Below, in pieces: positions 12,029-25,234 of a stretch of DNA of 64,000 nt. The notes under the pieces were generated by a model. The model had not been told where the DNA came from. It made no database searches and worked only from the letters and a program-made list of their open reading frames with translations. Source of the DNA: Turritopsis dohrnii (lineage: Eukaryota; Cnidaria; Hydrozoa; Anthoathecata; Oceaniidae); NCBI GenBank assembly GCA_027922465.2, contig BQMF02000271.1, forward strand, positions 248,001-312,000, read 5' to 3'. Each line of letters opens with the position of its first letter. Position 1 is the stretch's first letter. The translations under genes were made by a program, and so were the position numbers.

Positions 12029-13050
12029 TAGTTCATCTAACAATTTGAAAGCATCGAAACTTCATGGTGTAAGCCTTGTAAAATTTGTTTGGGTTAGTGA
12101 GGGCTAGGTAATTTAAAGAAAAAGCGTGATTACGTTTTAAAAGCAGCATTTCCGCGCTCTTGAATCGTTCACTGCACTTAGACCTTTAGTTACGTATACT
12201 AGGATGGTAAAATAGAAAGCCAGTGACAAACACGTTTATAAACGATGTAGCCATTCGTATGAACATTGATACATTGATACACTCTCGTTATTAAAGGCAC
12301 CAAATTAATAAATGATCTAGTTTGGTGAATGCGCTCAATTGTATGTTTCTCAAACGTTTTCAAAAACATCTGGAAAAACCTAATCTTTACAAACGTGGAA
12401 ACTAAGACTTAGACAAAACGTTTGTGACGATGTGAAAGGTCATTATACAAACCACACTTCCCAACTGAAAAATGTTTTTATAAAAACTGTACGTGACACC
12501 AATGCTTTTAAACAGAACAGATTTATGTTACAGAGCATGAAGAAAAGAAGAGTAAATTCACAACATTCCGAAAGGGTCACCGATGTTGTCAGACAATATT
12601 CCTGTATTTCTCTTACATCGATTATTCAAAAACTATTCAAGAAGCACGTCTGTTTCCTAAGCGGCGTTTATTGTGAGCATGCGCAGTTCGATAGTTCAAA
12701 ATTCGCGAGTTTTCATGATGGCGGAAAGTCATTTTCGACGCCCGCAAAAAATCATTGAAAGGCGCTTTTTCAGATGGCAAAAATCAATCAATAAATAACC
12801 TAAGGGGAAATGAAAACTGGTTAGAAAGATTCTACGACACATGGCGCTTTCATTCCAGAACCTTTCACTGTGGGAAGTTGCTGTGTGTGCTGCTGCGTTG
12901 CATTTCAAGCAAGTGCACTTGATTTGGACCAATTTTGACGCCAAATTGTTAATGGGGAATTCAGTGATTAAATGAATTTTCATGGTTGACATGCTAGGTT
13001 TTTTTGAAAGCTAAAAGGCCAAATTTCAACATGAAAAAAAAAATTATACG
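12029..13050. other. No gene seen
   Basis: At 12060-12105 'CTTCATGGTGTAAGCCTTGTAAAATTTGTTTGGG' is shared with 26780-26815 (about 30 bases, few mismatches), so a dispersed repeat touches both places. The open frame at 12432-12758 has no recognisable domain. Confidence 0.45.
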
Positions 13051-16000
13051 TGTATCTGTTTTTTTGGAAGTAAAACAGAGCAGAATATTCAACACATAAT
13101 TTTTACATCGAACGTAAGTTAATTTTTTTGTTCAACTTTCAACTTTCAACTTTCAAGTCTTAAAATAAGAAAATTCAGTTCATATATAGGAAGGAACTTT
13201 AAAAAACTTATGGTTCATGTTCCTTTACACTTCTTTTTCTTTTCCCAGGTATAATTTTTCGTATTGAAGGATTTGTACTAGTAGTGTGTTCTTTCAGCAT
13301 ACTGTGAAGTCTTCTCGTGGCAGGGATCATTGTTTGAAATGTGCGTTGAAGTTTATTGAAGATAGGATGGATGCTTTCAATGCCCTGTTCCCCATAAACT
13401 CCGAACCCCACTCTCCATTTCTTTATGAAAGGGACAACATGATCCTCCAAAAGATGTAATTTCGGAGTGATGCTCTCTTCTGGAAACGTTTCTCGAAAGA
13501 ACTTCATGAATTCGTCGATTCCTTTTTCTATCGAAAGAATATATTGAATGTTATAACGTGACAAAATAAAACCAAAATAAAATAATAACAAATCTCACGT
13601 AATTCAGCAATCCTCTGGTCAGCAAAAATTTCCTTTCCATTCATCTCGGTGTGACAAAAAGAATATAAAGTGAAAAGTTTCTTGAAGTTTTTTGAAATGT
13701 TGATTGTTTCATTGTGGATTTTATCACCAACAAATCAGTGGTATGCTGCTACAAAGATCCATTATGCTTTGGAACTAAGAATAGAATGAAATGTTTATCT
13801 GAACTACTATGGTGGGTATGATATAAACATACAATTACTCATGTCACTGGTGTTTACTGACTTTCATTTAGATTTGAATTGGAATATATGGAAATACCTT
13901 CAGCATCTTATCCACATGGTTTCCAACAAAACTTCGGCCATGGTATGTTTGTCTACAAACATTATGTTTTTTCAGGGTTTCATCCAGCATTTTTACACAT
14001 GGGCCTTGACAGTGGACCACTTCTTTCTTCCTTATGTATTTCAGCTTCTCCATCTGAAATTAATATGAAACTTTTTGACTACAAACATAGCCTCGATGAA
14101 GATGTAAGTAATATAAAAATCATTAGGCTCATAAATTTTTTGGATGTTTGATTCATTCTTCGGTTTCTGACAATTGTTTATCTTCACTGCTTCATGAATC
14201 ATTGTGAGCTTTTCCTCACACAAAGTTATGCCTTCTTCCAGCTCTCTGACTCTTTTCATTCAGCATTTGGGTAGCCGTACGATTGTGTGCTACAATTTTC
14301 GTGCCTAGCAAATAGCATCTATCCTCAAGCATATTAAAAAATTTGAGGTATATGCGGAGTGAAATATGAAGTCCAGGAATTGAAACCTTCGTAATAAATG
14401 AATTAAGAATTAGCAGTCTATTATAGCAGTTTATTGTTTTTAGGCAAAATTCTTACTTGATCTAATGGCACATCCAAGAGAGGTAAGTTTATGACATTAT
14501 TGAAAAATTTGGCATGTTTAATGTCACCTCCACCATGTTGGAATCTGTTGTAATCTGCTTTAATTGTTTCCAGGCTTCTACTCTGGATTTCTCTTTCTTG
14601 TCTTGGGATTTTCAGTTGATCTTTTGTAATCAAGCAAAATAAACATAAGTGACGTCCTAAATAAAACCATGGGAAGATGTTGGCTCAGTATATAATTTAC
14701 CTTATTTTTTACGGTTGAGATAAACTTACCATTTGTTCCACTTAGACCATAAACTTTGCCAAGAAATTCATAGTCTCCACAGACAAATATAAGAAATAAT
14801 CGTTCCCTATAATGTACATAAATATTGTAATTCTTGTTCTGATGAAATAAAATCTGTAATAAAAAAATTTAATCCAACTTACATGAAAAAAGAATTTTGA
14901 AGTGTATTTAATGTGTCCTTAAACTTTTGGCTTGTTATATAAAGGTTTGAATGGTAAACTTTGGCCTCAAATACGCTAAATGCTGTTGTGTAGTGGACAC
15001 TGTTTGGTTTGGTTGTGTTAGCTATTTGGTATATGTATTTAAATGACTTTCCACCATGGTCACCTCCAATCTTCAAGTGTGTCTCATTAGCCATTTTGGG
15101 TGTATAATCAACGTAATTTCCGTAATTTTTACTTTAAAGATGAATACAAAATTAGAAGCAAACTGATCCTACGTCAGGGGGGATTTTGTGTAAGACTTAA
15201 TATGGTCTTCTAGATTTTCAATAAAACTCCAAGGAGCTGTCGCAATTGTATGTTCTCCAGGCTTATTGGAGAAGGTGAAAGGGACCTCAATGCTTTTGAT
15301 AACAGCTCCATTCCACTTTGCAATCATGTTCCTCTGTTTCTTTTTACCATCTAGTCTGGAAAGACAAAAGTAAGTATTATTCAATGAAAATCTTTCAATG
15401 AATATATATTGCAAAGGATATTCGCCTTCTCGAGAATGTTCAGTTTATCGCCTTCATCAAGTTCTTGAACTAAACGCTGTGTATGAAGTGGTATTGATGA
15501 AGTGCTTCCAGCCATAGTTACGATGTCCTGATTTAAGGTTGCTTGCCTTTTCTGGATGGTCTTTGGATGGGCATTTTCTGGTTTAACAGAATTCACTATT
15601 TTTTTTAAAAACATTGGCTGAAATAAATTTTAAATTTAATTTAGTTTTTGAAGAAAAGGCATATAATTTGTATAGATAAAATTTTGTAGTAAATTTATTT
15701 TTACTTACGCGTGGTCCACCACTCTGAAATTTTATTACAGAATCATTGGCTATTTTTTGTTTCAGTACATGAAGAGTTGCGTCTTCTATATCTCGGAGAA
15801 TGACACTGTCCTTTCCCAGCTGAACCACCTCATTCAAAGTGCGGTTAATATGTTGAACTGGTGGACCCCGACATAATTTTTCATGTTCAATCAACACAAA
15901 TGCCTCATGAAATTCACACTGGAAACTGCAGTTGTATTTGCATGTTACCATTGTGTGGAGTAGTGCTGTGTAAACTGTTTTTGAAAACTGAAGTGTGCTT

Positions 16001-16605
16001 GGACTTAATACAGTCTCACATGCAAAACAGGTGCAGTTAATTAGTGAATTTCCAAGAATTTTTGGGAAAACACAAGAATAACAGTAAGCATGTTCACGTT
16101 TAGAATTCATGATAGGCTCCAACATAGTCATGCTGCAGATGCTTCGTGTCTTCGTTGCACTTTATAACATCTTTGTTTCATGTTTCTGCAACAGATCTGG
16201 TCCATGTGTTTTTGTGACCCACCTCGCCTGCATTTTTTCTTGGGCCTCCCTGATCTTTTGGTGGGTGGATTTTTGGAGCAAACTGAACAATTGATGAGGT
16301 TATGTCCCTCCCATTTCCAAGGTTTGGTGTTGCTTGTTGTTTGTTTTTGGAGAATGTTGTTCATGGTGGCATGGCAACATAAACAAAAGTTTGGTGGGTG
16401 AACTGAAGGTTGAATATTGTCGATATCCAGTAAAAAGGCTTTCTCAAGTTTTAAAAAGTGTGTTGATACAATACTGGATCTACCTTCAAGGAAATTACCA
16501 CATATAAAGCAAAGGTGGTTCAATTTAGAAATGTGGGTGGTATTGGACGCCCTTACTGATGAGTTCCACGATAAGGCTTAGATCTCGAGCAAAAAAACAG
16601 ATACA
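13051..16605 (-). mobile_element. RAG1-like DNA transposon (N-RAG-TP / RAG-like type)
   Basis: A 3.55-kb unit with identical 16-base inverted ends, TGTATCTGTTTTTTTG at 13051-13066 and its reverse complement at 16590-16605. They closely bracket a spliced minus-strand transposase gene: about 140 bases past its stop on the left and about 80 bases before its first zinc motif on the right. Half of the repeat is a T-run and I found no clear target-site duplication, so the ends are probable, not proven. The encoded protein has RAG1-type N-terminal zinc motifs and a DDE core. Confidence 0.7.
13208..16523 (-). pseudogene. RAG1-like DDE transposase, about ten exons, frameshifted
   Basis: Exons, 5' to 3': 16523-16128 has CFICG, HPPNFCLCC and NCSVC, as in the RAG1 N-terminal zinc region. 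16131-15709 is a RING-like region (HAYCYSC, CTCFAC) plus a C2H2-like segment (TCKYNC..HEKLC). 15617-about 15414 begins after GGPR. Then 15355-15173; 15131-14883 (LKIGGDHGGKSFK; first catalytic Asp at 15059-15061); 14806-14730 (FVCGDYEFLG; second Asp at 14773-14775); 14656-14457 (HLCLFC zinc knuckle); 14386-14188; 14053-13898 (TYHGRSFVGNH); 13774-13599; and 13527-13208 (ITPKLHLLEDHVVPF, GEQGIES with the Glu). Most introns are 70-90 bases with GT-AG ends and matching phase. Breaks: a frame jump between exons 1 and 2, an extra base in the 14386-14188 exon (199 bases where the flanking phases need a multiple of three), one in 13774-13599, and no clear donor after the third exon. It would cut and paste DNA. 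No ATG is seen for exon 1. Confidence 0.75.
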
Positions 16606-17736
16606 ATATTAATTTCTTCTGGAATTAGTAGATGAAGGGTATATGAATCACTTTCTCAAAAAACTATTGTGAGGAAAATTCTTGTTATCAACATTTCGTA
16701 CGACAAAGATCAGTAAAATTTTGTGGCTGGTGCTCTGTAGTAATTTGTGAAATTTGAAATTCCCGCTGAATTTATTGTTGCGAAGGACATTATAAATAAT
16801 TAGCTTGACAACTAGGTAATCGTAAGAATTAAGTAAGAGGGTATGAATATTATATAATCTGGTATAATAATCCCAATTAGAGGTACACATGTAAATTTTT
16901 GATGAGAAGGTTTGAGGGATCTGTATTTTATCTGTGTACTTACGATAACAAACCTTTATCTATACATGTTACTTCATCTGACATCCTCACCATGGAAACG
17001 ATTTCTCACTATATCATCAATCTTTTTAATAAAATGCTGTCTAAAAACTAAAGTGCAACTCGTTTTACATTGGATCAGTACACTATAGTTTACACTGGCA
17101 AACCAGGAACGATGCTGCCTCAATAAACTATGAAGATAGCTATTAATAAAGCATACCTGAATAATAAAAGCTGATTGTTGTATCTCTTCTCACGTTAATT
17201 TCATCTACAAAACCACTTCCAGCCTTCCCATAAGTGTTACCTACAAACTGAAACGCAACCCATCGGAATTACCACTGACAATTTACGCAAACCAAAAACC
17301 AATAAGTCATGCAGATTAATCATCATAAAAAATCATACTGAATGATAAAAGCTGAAAGTGTGGTCATTTTGGCGAGTATAAAAAACATGATTACCACATG
17401 ATTACAGCTCACTTTTACCACTTTTGCGTTAGACACATCCTATCATTCTCATGTGTTTGGTCTTTCTTTTTTTGCTTTTACTGCAGCATCGCTAGATCAG
17501 ATCTGATCAATCTCATCCTTCTGAACATATATCAACACTCACTCTCTCTGTCTATCGTCAGTTATATTGTTTTGTTTTTGTTTCAATGCATTCAACTTTT
17601 ATTGGAATTTACATTTAGTTATTTAGGTAATTAGCTGGTTAATTGTTCAATGAGCTAATAGGGACGATATACAAAACGACAAAAAACAACAACAGAAAAC
17701 AGATATATAACATAGTATCATTTTAATGTGTATAAA
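16606..17736. other. No gene seen
   Basis: AT-rich spacer. A short segment (CTGAATAATAAAAGCTGA at about 17158, CTGAATGATAAAAGCTGA at about 17338) is repeated about 180 bases apart. The open frame at 17398-17634 is hydrophobic and probably accidental. Confidence 0.45.
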
Positions 17737-19208
17737 CATGGAGGTAGAAAAAATAACAGGAGATTGAACTCTTTTCTAAAGCGTATTCAATTCTATTGAA
17801 ATTTCTTATTGTTTCGGCATGCTTTTGAAGAACATCAGCGATGCGCATTTCACTGGATTTTTTAAGAAACAGATTACGTAACTTTTTAACGGGCCGCTTG
17901 TTTACAACTTAAATATCAAATTTTTCGACTATTTTCCTTATAAATATCGGTAAATTCTTATTATTTCGGTTACGTATTCGTATAAGGTATCCTAGCAACA
18001 AATTTCACCGAATATTGTCGAGCCGATATTATTTAAAATGACTTTTACTATTTAATTGACGACAACACAAGGCTACAAAAAGATTAAAATTTGCTATGAA
18101 GAACTAGCGCCTCGATTGTGCCGCGCTAAAGTTACACTGAAGAAGTGTTAATGAAGTTTTATGAAAGTAAAACCTTTAGGGGATCGTAAGATATACCGAC
18201 TTCAATCAACACTATTTTCAATGTTTTCGTATAATCAAAAAACGCGGGTTGGCAGCCATCATGTTATTCATTCACGTTGACCATCACAATCAGTTGCCTA
18301 CAAACTTAGTTTGATTTTTAATAATATTTAGCTACTTTATAAACAGTTTTTTTAAAAACTACATAATTCTCCCATGATGGAAGAATATTTACATAAAGAA
18401 ATGCTGTCGACTTTGTGTAGAACTTGTGGTGGAAAAGTCGTATTAAAGACAGGGTATAAAAATCCTGAGTGTGTGATGGAATATTCCGAAATTATTGAAC
18501 TTATATATGGTATTAATGTGAAAAGAGAGAAGATGATAAAATTTACCCAAAGTTTACGTGTAGTAATTATAGACGAAAGTCGGACAGATGTAAAAAACCT
18601 ACAGAGAATTCAGTAAGTTTACAAGCCCCTGGATTTATAATTATAAAGATTTCAAGTTGTGTTCTTTATCTTCGTCTTGTGCTGAGACACCATTCCTTTC
18701 TGCGAAAAAATTAGACGAGTTGATGCTGAGTCAGGGGTTAATAACAGTTCAATTCACTCAATGATGACAAACTTAAAAGAATTTTTATAAGATTCAACAA
18801 AGAAAATTTCACGGATGACGTTGTTATTAATGTAGATGTGCACAATAACTGGACACTACATTATATTATGTAAAAAATATTACAAGTGAAATAATAATTT
18901 GACTGAGTCATTCTGTAATGACAATGTAGAAGATGTTACCAAGACATTGTGTGGAATAGATTTTTGTGAAGCACGTGAGCATCCATTTTAAATTGAAAAC
19001 TACGGCCCGATTACGACTTTATAACATTAAGTAATGAAATATTTTCAATTGTTACTTTAACCAATTAAATTCAAGAACGAAGACGTTATTTTAAACGCGG
19101 GTAAATTTAAAGAGACAAATTTGAATAAAGCACCCGCTTCAGTGCATCGCGGATGATTTGAATAGAAACAAAAGAGTTCAATCTCCTGTTATTTTTTCTA
19201 CCTCCATG
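17737..19208. mobile_element. 1.47-kb element with perfect 39-bp inverted repeats
   Basis: Bases 17737-17775 (CATGGAGGTAGAAAAAATAA and on) recur exactly inverted at 19170-19208. Similarity fades further inside (TATTCAA, then GCGATGC words). The unit encloses a plus-strand RAG1-N-like exon and little else. Flanking ATAAA words occur on both sides, but I cannot define a clean target duplication. It looks like a non-autonomous or eroded DNA transposon. Confidence 0.75.
18374..18960 (+). pseudogene. RAG1-N-like zinc domain exon, diverged
   Basis: Starting at an ATG (18374 or 18377), the frame reads LSTLCRTCGGKVVLKTGY and EIIELIYGINV. After a frame jump near 18535 it reads KIYPKFTCSNYRRKSDRCKK. 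The spacing C-x2-C, then hydrophobic 'GINV', then 'YPKFTC' parallels the RAG1 N-terminal zinc region, with the last Cys replaced by Tyr. A GTAAGT donor-like site lies at about 18612. Further on, coding-like pieces remain (IRFNKENFTDDVVINVDVH; TLCGIDFCEAREHPF, then a stop). No catalytic core follows. The assignment rests on spacing and context more than on sequence identity. Confidence 0.5.
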
Positions 19209-20659
19209 GCATAAAGTATATATTGAATTCTTTAATACACGGCGGATAGAAATTAAGGGCGGATAGAATTTAGGGGTGATTTGAATGTAAGAGTGGATTG
19301 AAAATATTATTGAAAAATCTATTTCCAACGATCAAGATTGCTACTTTACTGACTTAAGGTTGATAAACAATGATTGCGTCGTCCAGTAACCAAAATAGTC
19401 CGCGAAAATTCTCAAAAAACAAAAACAAAAATGCAAGCAAACAAACAACAATAAAGAAACAAACATAACACCGAATAACACAAAAAGACAAATATATAAA
19501 ATTTACATAAGCAAAAAATCATGAAACGACGATCTTCTTTGGCTTTTGTTCATCATGACTTATGACTAATGTTACTGATCTTTTTGTTCGTAGTACATTT
19601 CGTTGCTTTATATAATTTCGTCTTTCATCAAGGATCTTGGTCACGTTGCCAGTGGCTTATACTAGACGTAAAAACCTGTAAATAGTCTCTCATTTCTATA
19701 AACTGCCTCCATAATCCATTCCAAAACCACCTATATAAACCACTCCAAAACCACCCATATAAACCTTTCCCTAGAAGCCACCCCAATACAAACTATACAA
19801 AAATGCACACGAGAAGTTTACAACAGAAACATAATCATGAAATGCAAATCTTGACCAAATTGTTATGTTCTCCGGTTATTACAGTATGTCTGTTATTTTT
19901 GAACTTGATATACAAGTTCCATCCATAACTCATTTGTGGTTTGTGTCCATTGTGTTATCGCTTCTTTTGTCCTTGAGCTTTCCATGAACTGGTATGTTTC
20001 AATCGTTCGTCTAATTTCAATAAGTATGGTAAAACTTGTGTTTCATGTTTATTGATACAATCTCTTTAACCATGTTCTCCCAACCTTCCAAGCCCTTTTA
20101 CACTTTTCTACTCCCATCGTAAAGATAGTGCAAAATGTATGTATATATATAACCAGAAATAGTTTTATATCAAATTAATGAACATTGTTAATTGATCTCC
20201 GCCAATAAAGTGTATGCATAAATAAAATTAAAAAAGACAAGTTTTATTTATCACGATAGAACAAGTGCAATGTTTCCGCTTTAAGTTTATTGTTTATCGA
20301 CGGCTTCTTAAGGGCAATTTGGAAAATCTCTAAAGGTCTTAAGGTCTCTTAAGTTTCGAGGGGCATCCATTAATATACCCCACGTGAACTCGTGTTGTAG
20401 ATCAATGCCTTGCAGATGTCATGAAAGCTCGAAATTTTTCTCAGCATCGTACGTGCACATTTTTCTTTGCCTTATGCTCCAATATACCAAATACCCACAC
20501 CACAAGATTATTTCTAATGGTAAATTTTTCAAAGAGGTTTAACACAAATTCCATACGAAACGCTGGATAGATTTGTTTGAGAATTTCGCCTATATGTTGA
20601 CAGAAGAATCTCTTATTACGGTAGCAGCGAAAGCGAATACCGTATTAAAACACCCGTGG

Positions 20660-20690
<31 letters not shown>

Positions 20691-23600
20691 CTCCTCCTCC
20701 GGCCGAAATGGCAATTAGTCTGCGATTTAGAGTCTGCGGGACTCTATCAAAAACGCAATGTAAATTCTAATGAAGGAACGCAGCCTTCATAATTTGGAAG
20801 CTTTTTCATATCGAACATTTAAAAGTAGATTACCTTTTATTTTAAAAGTACATAACCTGATATTTTATAACTTAATCCACGAAATTAGAATTCATTCGAA
20901 TTCTAATCAAATAGGCGTACATAAAAATGGGACTTTTAGTTCATTACGCTAACTGAAAATATATACTTGATATGTTGCTTTTCTTGTTAGTAAAGCTTAT
21001 CAGTTCAAAATTTCTTATTACCTCGTTTGGTTTGTTAGCTATTACACTATGTTTGTTTATTAAAGTTTTCAAAGATCTAGTTCAAAAAGGCAGTTTATTT
21101 GTTGGAATTCAATTTTGGTTTCGTCAAAAATTATTATTATTATAAACAAACTTTTTTTTTTCTACATAAGCTCTTACGAAAAAATTTCTTATAAAAAACA
21201 CACAGCTCACGCATGTATAATTCTTTTGTCTTTAAATAAATTATTGCTGGTGTTTTATGGTTAGACCCTATTTACACTAATTAATCATTTTCATCAAATT
21301 TATCGTTAATGCCTGTTTTCCACCAGTGAGATATCTTAGAAAACACCCAGTAAAAAAGTTTTTAGTACTTAAAGTAAAATTTCGAAAGCGTTTGCGTGAA
21401 AAGTAAACTTGCTGCTACCGTTTTGCGCCATCTGGCTCTTGTTACGCTTGACTAGTACTTAACATGATGTTCATCTGTTTAACTTATTCTGTCTGTCTTT
21501 CCAAAACTTTTACCATCTCGATTGATGTTAGAACTTAATGATCACTAGCCAACTTCATTACTAAAAACCGTGAATGATCACTTTCCTTTCGTGTCAAGAA
21601 TTTCAAAACGTCAATTAGTTTGTCAAGAATTTCTTGAAATACCAACTCTCCCTCATTATTGCTTTAGCTTCCGCTCACTTCTCTTTTCCTTCTCTATTAA
21701 TAGTCTTATTTTAAAATGTTAGTTTGTTCCTAATTAAAAAGTTACACTGATTTCTTCCAAAATCGCTCATTCAAAACTTGTATGAGACTTTTATTTCGAG
21801 AGGTCTTCAAAATATAGTAAAGCCTTTTTCATCGACTTTCGTCGATGTAAAACTTACTAGAGTGACACCAAGTCCGCCAATACTACTTCAAGATGCTATG
21901 AGATACAGCTGATAAAGACATTCGGGGAAGTTATTGTATGTAATATTACACTTGTAATATCATATTATACTGTTTAATATTATACTTAGTTTATTTTCAA
22001 CATTTTTTAACTATGGACATTTCTCTACTTAGTAGAAAATACTTTTGAAGGCGTTTTATAAATTAACGCGGGAACAGAAACTTCAATCTCATCTATATTT
22101 TACTGTTTAATTTAATTTACACAATTGATGAATTCATTAAGATGACTCTGAATTCACTCACGGTTTCCTCTGTACCAGTCTTCTGAAAAATTATGCCATG
22201 CAAATGTCATTCCAAAATATCTGATCATGACGTCTTTTCATCTTCCGGTTATCTTCCGTACTGCCGTTTCGCATGAGCACAGGATGCGTTGATTAGGTTT
22301 CACCATTTAACGCACCAGCCTAAATAATTGAAAAGAAATTTAGCATAAGAATCTTCATAAGATTGAAGACCTCTTTTAAAGCAGGCTTGTTTCTGATTTT
22401 TCACCACTTAAAACATTACAGATTTAACATGTTTGCGTTTCTATGTTGTTTCTAGAGTGTCGATAACGAACTCAATTTGAAGTCTTCTTCATGAAAAAGC
22501 CATATATGAGAAAGTGTATCTTTTGATATTACTATATTACTGTCCTGATGTTGGTCATGCAATAATAATCACAAGACAACTCTAATGGTAATCTATTGGA
22601 AAACATGGACAAAGTTTTTTCAACATTTCAAAAGGTCTGTAAAAGCATTGCATAATAAAGTTTAGTCGTTATACCAATTTCACCTAAAACAAGGAAATAA
22701 GCCATTATGTACCATTATGTACACCTGGAGCATTTTCATATATATCGCCTTCATGTTCTAACAATTTCAATCAAATATTTGCTTAAAATCAAATACTTAA
22801 TGTAGGCCTTAGACATGTCATACAAATGAACATGGCGTAACAATTTATCCATTTTTTTAATGAAATATTAAACTGCTCACACATATTTGTGCGTTTTCAT
22901 ATCAATTGTTCCAATTAGGGCGCATATTACGATAAGATGAACTTTTGAACTTCAAGAAAAAATGACGAAAATTTATATTTATACTCATCACCACACATGT
23001 ATCTGACATGTTTTATGAATGTTAGCAAAAGTGCTTTTGTTTCATTTGAGTGACAGCGATTACTGTGTGATGTTTATACTTTACCTTTCGAATTAAGAAG
23101 TTTGGCGATACCTTAATAATTATGTTGGATTCGATTTGAGATATGTTTTTTTTTCTATTTAGCGCATACCTTCTTTTAAGCTACCTTCAAAAATTATTAG
23201 ATTGAAAATAATGAACTATCATAAGGTCGTGAAAAAATTGTGTCAGCAGTTTTCTTGTGAGATAATCTCCAAGAGGAAGCCAATTGTTAATAACGAACAG
23301 CTGCTCGTTCCCAGACCATTTCTTAATTGTTCTATTTCTACTGAGTTCCACATTGTGCAACCCTCAGCCCTACATATAACAGTTCATTGTCTTCAACTAT
23401 CAAACTGATTTGAGGTGTATATTTATAAGCCGTAGAAAAATAAACAAAACAAACTAATATAAGCATTTTTACAGTTCGATGCCTTATTTAGCGCCCACGC
23501 TCTTTTAAGCGCCCGCAGAAATTTATTTAAAGTTAATCAACGAAGATATATAGAGCTTGATAGATGAACAGCGGTAATTCACGCATGCATAAGAAATGTA

Positions 23601-24522
23601 CTAACACGTCCGTATACTATTACTATGTACAGTCTTCTACAAGTTTTAATGTAATAGCATACGACGGGTTGATTGTTTGCCTATTATTGTGTACATAGAT
23701 CGATGGAACGTAAACACAGGCGAAGAATTCAAACTTTTCATTTGATAACGCAAGCCATGTGGAAATGTTGGTTGAAGATTTTCAATTTCTATATGACTTT
23801 TTCACAGAATGGCGTGGAGTTTACTTTCTCTCCAGACTGGTTTAGAAGAGATTTTCTGTATTTCATTTATCAATATTTAAAACTATTGAATTATGACCAC
23901 ACTTTCCTCTTATGAAAGCAGTGGGTGCCTTGTTAACTTAACAGTCCTCTACCTTATGACTGAAGCATTGTAACATAATGGTATGACTGGGGCTTCCTAA
24001 CTTCTTTTTTCACTGAAAAGGCTAGACCCTAGGGAGGAAAAAAAATATTTGATTTCGACATTTGTTTACATTTGAGATTTGTATTTTTAAATCAACAGAA
24101 CAATGTATATTTCGCTAGTACATAACAATTCAGCATGCAATATTTTTTTTCTCATTTTATATACCAAAAAAGTACATGAGGTAATCAACAAGAACAAGAA
24201 CAACATACAACACCGAAATTTCATTTTGTTTTGAGATGGCAGATGTTACATAATTTTGTTGAAATTTTTTGTTGATTCTCACTCCCTCAAATATAAATCA
24301 AGTTACAAATATTATTTTTAACTGCAGCAGAGAACTGCAGGAGAACACAAAAAATAACTTGTTGCAAATTCAAGGTATCATCCACACATCAGTTATCTCT
24401 GCCTATTACTACAGTGAAAACAGAGGATCGACAGCTGGGTTGGTAGTGTGATGGTAGACTTTCCTTCAAATATCCACTGATCCTCCAAAAAGCAACAAAG
24501 CATAAAAGGCATATGTGACGGT
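19209..24522. other. Long non-coding stretch, no gene recognised
   Basis: AT-rich. At 20665-20700 there is an (ACT)n microsatellite passing into (CTC)n. Open frames at 20573-20952, 23202-23408 and 23673-23915 have no motif I know and no splice context to support them. At 23485-23520 'GCGCCC.CGC' words resemble those at 30480-30510. Confidence 0.5.
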
Positions 24523-24839
24523 TTGAGGGAAAATCATAACAAGTGATAATTTCTGATAAATTTATCAGTAAATTACTGATTAGAAAACAATAGATTTCGA
24601 TGAATCAGTAATTCGTTCCATTTATCAGTAATTTGTTTGATGAATCAGTATTACTGATAAAATAATTGGTAAATACTGACAAAGAATCAGTAATTTATCA
24701 TTATTACTGATCCATCGAACGAATTACTGATCGAATGAATTACTGATTCATCGAACAAATTACTGATTATTACTGATAAAGTTCTGATAAATTACTGATT
24801 AATTTATCAGTAATATCGCTTGTTATGATTTTCCCTCAA
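24523..24839. mobile_element. Palindromic MITE built of TTACTGAT words
   Basis: Inverted ends TTGAGGGAAAATCATAACAA at 24523 and its reverse complement ending at 24839. The interior is composed of many copies of TTACTGAT / ATCAGTAA in both orientations, so the whole 317 bases can fold on itself. It is non-coding; the superfamily is unknown. Confidence 0.85.
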
Positions 24840-25234
24840 CACATATATAATATAATAGGTACCGTATGTATAAGATGAAATATAAGACAAAAAGAAAATA
24901 GTCTACATTGTTCTCCAACCTATGTACTGCCTGTGTTAACGTAACAGCAACATTCATTTTAAAATGTTGCTGAGGGAGGCTCTTCAGTATTCCGTTGTTG
25001 TCAATTTTTAAATAAAAGATAGTGTAACACGGGGAATAGGGTGAAATTTATTAAGACTATTTTCATTTCCCCTAATTAAAAAAAAAAAAAATCAAGACAC
25101 AGGACCCAGACGAGAAGAGCACTCTCTCCCTCTACTACTTTTTTTCATTTTTTTTGAATAAGAACTATGAAAGCGTTACAGCAGAAAGGATACATATATA
25201 AAACAATCTATGTCACCCTGCAACATATCCATAT

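Noticed and set aside
13841..14151. Plus-strand frames over the RAG1-like region
   Set aside because: They lie opposite phased exons with conserved motifs on the minus strand.
16550..16580. CTGATGA at 16554 as a hammerhead core
   Set aside because: No complementary stem II and no GAAA in the right place (GATAAGG instead).
20573..20770. Frame across the (ACT)n(CTC)n run as a gene
   Set aside because: The Thr/Pro stretch is just the microsatellite translation, and flanking residues have no motif.
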